The translations under genes were made by a program, and so were the position numbers. A stretch of DNA of 64,000 nucleotides. Origin: an uncultured Lachnospiraceae bacterium. Lineage in GTDB: Bacteria > Bacillota > Clostridia > Lachnospirales > Lachnospiraceae. The DNA lies in the NCBI GenBank assembly GCA_947305245.1, contig CAMZDG010000012.1:21533-85532 (forward strand), given 5' to 3'. Below, one piece after another: positions 61,764 to 64,000 of the stretch. How positions within the stretch are numbered: position 1 is the first letter of the stretch; each line of letters begins with the position of its first letter. The notes beneath the pieces are model-generated. The model did not search any database, had not been told where the DNA came from, and saw nothing but the letters and a program-made list of their open reading frames with translations.

Positions 61764-62801
61764 ATGCTATTTGATCAGAAAATCAAATATCTCGATTATA
61801 TGGAAGCGGGCGTCAGGGTGCGCGGCGCGGGATTCTTACGATTAGAGTGCTGGGGGAAGACCTGTAATCTGATCCTGCAGGTGTCAGGACTCTTTGAGGG
61901 GGCGAAGGGGAGCTTTCCCGTGATGCTTGGGGGGATGGGCCGAAGGATAAAGCTTGGCGAGCTTTCCGTGAAAAATGGAAGGGCCAGGCTGGAGCTTCGC
62001 GGGCTGGATTGTGATAACCTGGGGCGAACGGCGAGTACGGAAGAAGGGACGGGCCGAGAGGCGTATTTGGAGAACGGGGAAGCCCCCGGGCTGCCCGTAG
62101 CGGAGCTGGAAAAGGTGTGGATCCCCTTGGAAGAGGGACGGGAATTGGTCGCCGTCCTGCGCGAGGAGAGAGATGTGCAGGACGCAGCAACGGTGAGAGG
62201 CGAAGAAGAGACAAAGGAGGCGAAGGAGCAGGAACCGGAAGAACCAAAGAGGACGGGAGGGCAGGAAGTTATGGAACAGGAGGCTGGGAACAGGAACCTG
62301 GAGGAAGCGGAGATAAAGAAAACGAAAGGGCAGGACGTAAGAGGGCAGGAGTCAGAAGAGCGAGAGTCAAAAGGACGAGAGGCACAAGGGCGGGAGATGG
62401 ATCCCCGCGGGGTGCGGGAGCTGGCGGATGCGGGGCGCCAGGCGAGCCTAAAGCCTGGGAAATGGGAGCAGTTAGGCGCCATATATCCCTCCATCACGCC
62501 ATTTGGCGACGCAAGAAGCTACCTGCAGATCAGCCCTGGAGACTTTGTGATCCTAAAGGACCGTTCCTACCGCATGGTCAACAACAGTTTTCTTTTGCAC
62601 GGGTATTTCACGTATAAGCATTTGATCTTGCACAGACAGGACCGAAGAGGCGAGATGGTTTATTACGTGGGAGTGCCGGGGAAATATTATGACAGGGAAA
62701 AGGAGGTCGCCATCCTCTTTGGATTTGAGAGCTTTGAAGGGGCTGCGGAGCCCGCAAGAGAGGGAGATTTCGGCTATTACATGATGCGAGTGGAGCTGTA
62801 G
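61764..62801 (+). CDS. Uncharacterised protein with charged low-complexity middle
   Basis: The protein has 345 aa from ATG 61764. Alternatives are an in-frame ATG at 61801 or an upstream ATG at 61707. The N-terminal 120 aa (with VRGAGFLRLECWGKTCNLILQVSGL) resembles a domain I have seen only in Lachnospiraceae-type proteins. A Glu/Lys/Arg/Gln-rich stretch of about 80 aa (roughly 150-230) follows, then a compact C-terminal domain (SYLQISPGDFVILKDRSYRMVNNSFLLHGYF). No membrane segment. Function unknown. Confidence 0.7.
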   Translation: MLFDQKIKYLDYMEAGVRVRGAGFLRLECWGKTCNLILQVSGLFEGAKGSFPVMLGGMGRRIKLGELSVKNGRARLELRGLDCDNLGRTASTEEGTGREAYLENGEAPGLPVAELEKVWIPLEEGRELVAVLREERDVQDAATVRGEEETKEAKEQEPEEPKRTGGQEVMEQEAGNRNLEEAEIKKTKGQDVRGQESEERESKGREAQGREMDPRGVRELADAGRQASLKPGKWEQLGAIYPSITPFGDARSYLQISPGDFVILKDRSYRMVNNSFLLHGYFTYKHLILHRQDRRGEMVYYVGVPGKYYDREKEVAILFGFESFEGAAEPAREGDFGYYMMRVEL

Positions 62802-62880
62802 GGCATGACCGCCCGGAGCTGCAGGGCTGATCGCCTGGAACCGTAGGGCATGATCGCCTGGAACTGTAGGACATGAACGA
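62792..62880. repeat. Four imperfect tandem repeats of about 22 nt
   Basis: Units GGAGCTGTAGGGCATGACCG, GGAGCTGCAGGGCTGATCG, GGAACCGTAGGGCATGATCG and GGAACTGTAGGACATGAACG (each extended to 21-23 nt) start inside the last codons of the preceding gene. Purpose unknown; probably slippage. Confidence 0.75.
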
Positions 62881-62903
62881 TGGAAAACTATCAGGCAGGA
62901 AGC

Positions 62904-63827
62904 TTAAAGTCCCTCCCCGGTAAAGGGCGGGATGAAGCTTTCCTTCGCGGTTTCGCCTTCCTGTAAAAAGCCCTGTGTAATGCCGATCAGCTCGGCGAAT
63001 TCCAGCAACCTGTCATATTCCTCCTGGGTCACCTTGCGATCTATGTCCTGGAATTCCGGGCGGTCTGACAGCTGGGGCATGGGCGTATATTGGTTCATGA
63101 TGCTGACGAAAACATGGTCGCCGAAGGTGTCGTGGATCCAGCGAAGCACGCGCTTCGACTCGCCGACCTGACCGGGAAGCAGCAGATGGCGAATGATCAT
63201 GCCGCGGCGCATGAGTCCGGTGCCCTCGTCAAAGACGGGATCCCCCACCTGACGGTACATTTCCTGCAAGGCAAGGGAGGCCTTCTCAAAATAATCGGGA
63301 CAGTTGGAGAATCGGGCAGCGGGAGCTGCGGAGCGGTATTTCATGTCGGGCAGGTATATATCGATGATACCATCCAACATGCGGAGCGTCTCCACCTCCT
63401 CATAGCCGCCGGTATTATAGACAATAGGCAGGGTAAGCCCCTGCTTTTTTGCCGCAAGAAGGGCTTCGCGGATCTGTGGCACATAGTGCGTCGGCGTGAC
63501 CAGATTGATATTGTTGGCGCCTTTTTCCTGAAGCTCCAGAAAGATTTGAGAGAGTCTTTCCAGGCTGATGACCTGCCCTTGATTTCCGAGGGCGATCTCG
63601 CGGTTCTGACAGTAGATGCAACGAAGATTGCAGCCGGAAAAGAAGACCGTGCCGGAGCCTTCCTTGCCCGAGATGCAGGGCTCTTCCCAAAAGTGCAGCG
63701 CAGCCCTTGCGGCAGTGATCTCTGCCGTTTGACCGCAGTATCCCACGCCGCCGGCCATACGGTTCGCGGAGCAGTGACGGGGACATATGTTGCAGGAGGC
63801 GAGTACCTCGCTTTGGGAAGTCTTCAT
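62904..63827 (-). CDS. PflX-like radical SAM protein
   Basis: The protein has 307 aa from ATG 63827 (GAGGTG 5 nt upstream). A longer in-frame extension would run through the SRP RNA and is rejected. N-terminal cysteines CNICPRHCSANR ... GYCG precede the radical SAM motif CNLRCIYCQ. Motifs VTPTHYVPQI, VYNTGGYEEVET, DIYLPDMKY and RHLLLPG are as in the PflX (COG1313) family. The substrate is unknown, and the family name does not prove pyruvate formate-lyase activation. Confidence 0.88.
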   Translation of the reverse strand: MKTSQSEVLASCNICPRHCSANRMAGGVGYCGQTAEITAARAALHFWEEPCISGKEGSGTVFFSGCNLRCIYCQNREIALGNQGQVISLERLSQIFLELQEKGANNINLVTPTHYVPQIREALLAAKKQGLTLPIVYNTGGYEEVETLRMLDGIIDIYLPDMKYRSAAPAARFSNCPDYFEKASLALQEMYRQVGDPVFDEGTGLMRRGMIIRHLLLPGQVGESKRVLRWIHDTFGDHVFVSIMNQYTPMPQLSDRPEFQDIDRKVTQEEYDRLLEFAELIGITQGFLQEGETAKESFIPPFTGEGL

Positions 63828-63854
63828 AAAACACCTCATAAGGCAGCAAATTAG

Positions 63855-64000
63855 AAACCGCGCATTGCCTGGCCGCACTGCAACTCCACCCGGTGACCTC
63901 ACGGCACATGGAAGATTCCGCTTAGTGCTGCTTTGTTCCCAACCTGACACGGTTCGCAGATTTCCATTGCGCAAGACCGAATTTCACCATTGCAGGCAAA
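63855..64000 (-). ncRNA. ffs: Signal recognition particle RNA (partial at right edge)
   Basis: On the minus strand the SRP apical motif reads GTCAGG-TTG-GGAA-CAA-AGCAGC (63948-63927), the canonical domain IV with a GGAA tetraloop. The usual UCC/GGA closing pairs are replaced by UUG/CAA, which still pair. A long basal helix is present (TTGCCTG near 63998 with CAGGCAA near 63866). The 5' end may lie outside the window if an Alu-type domain exists. The RNA scaffolds Ffh for membrane targeting. Confidence 0.93.

Noticed and set aside
63828..63974. N-terminal extension of the PflX-like protein
   Set aside because: The extra codons run through the SRP RNA, and the start at 63827 has a good ribosome site.

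Overview
The window looks like chromosomal DNA of a Gram-positive, spore-forming anaerobe of the Clostridia, most likely Lachnospiraceae. This is inferred from gene content only: a split two-subunit transketolase, a T-box leader before metG, an SpmA/SpmB pair, CdaR/PucR and YtrA-type GntR regulators, a YesL/DUF624 protein beside an MsmK-type sugar ATPase, and strong AGGAGG-type ribosome binding sites. No phage, IS, tRNA, rRNA or CRISPR was found.

Region 1 (1-11502) is one co-directional run that I read as a lasso-peptide (RiPP) gene cluster. It holds a radical SAM/SPASM protein cut by the window edge, an HPr-kinase-like lasso kinase, an asparagine-synthetase-like lasso cyclase, a B2 leader peptidase, a PqqD-like recognition protein (B1), two ABC half-transporters and a nucleotidyltransferase. 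The run continues, with only short gaps, into a 73-aa membrane protein, a VOC-fold protein, an acyl carrier protein and an FkbH-like HAD phosphatase/acyltransferase. The last three resemble the glyceryl-ACP module of polyketide pathways. No precursor gene is visible, so it probably lies just upstream. A lasso cluster carrying a radical SAM enzyme, a kinase, a nucleotidyltransferase and an ACP/FkbH module is the best candidate here for an undescribed system.

Region 2 (11.5-32.6 kb) is mixed housekeeping and accessory DNA. It contains a COG3044-type ATPase, an ECF sigma factor overlapping a membrane-anchored serpin (a likely sigma/anti-sigma pair with a protease-inhibitor ectodomain), a cyclophilin, a GNAT protein, a zinc-dependent phospholipase C-like protein, and an autoregulated gntR-ABC-permease-vanZ operon with a clear operator. 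After these come a polytopic membrane protein, a CapA-like lipoprotein, a GGDEF/EAL protein, a GT-C-like membrane protein and hflK-hflC.

Region 3 (32.7-43 kb) has a moxR-DUF58-transglutaminase operon ending in a phosphoesterase, acpP with its own promoter and terminator, spmA (with eight exact-length 21-bp repeats at its 3' end) and spmB, a cupin/AraC regulator and a DUF885 peptidase-like protein.

Region 4 (43.2-48.3 kb) is a pentose operon: FGGY kinase (ribulokinase-like), AraD, transketolase N and C halves, and Rpe. Together they feed ribulose 5-phosphate into the non-oxidative pentose phosphate pathway.

Region 5 (48.3-64 kb) has a GGDEF protein, an MBOAT/SGNH O-acetylation pair, an esterase, a 1-Cys peroxiredoxin, a T-box-controlled metG, two hydrolase/acetyltransferase genes, DUF624, an MsmK-type ATPase, a CdaR-type regulator, an uncharacterised Lachnospiraceae-like protein, a PflX-type radical SAM protein, and an SRP RNA running off the right edge.

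A second system-level signal is a palindromic element of about 180 bp found twice, at 26330-26503 and 42991-43173. The core is conserved, but the outer arms and the apical hairpin have different sequences in each copy while remaining self-complementary. This is natural covariation and points to a structured RNA or a hairpin-forming mobile element.
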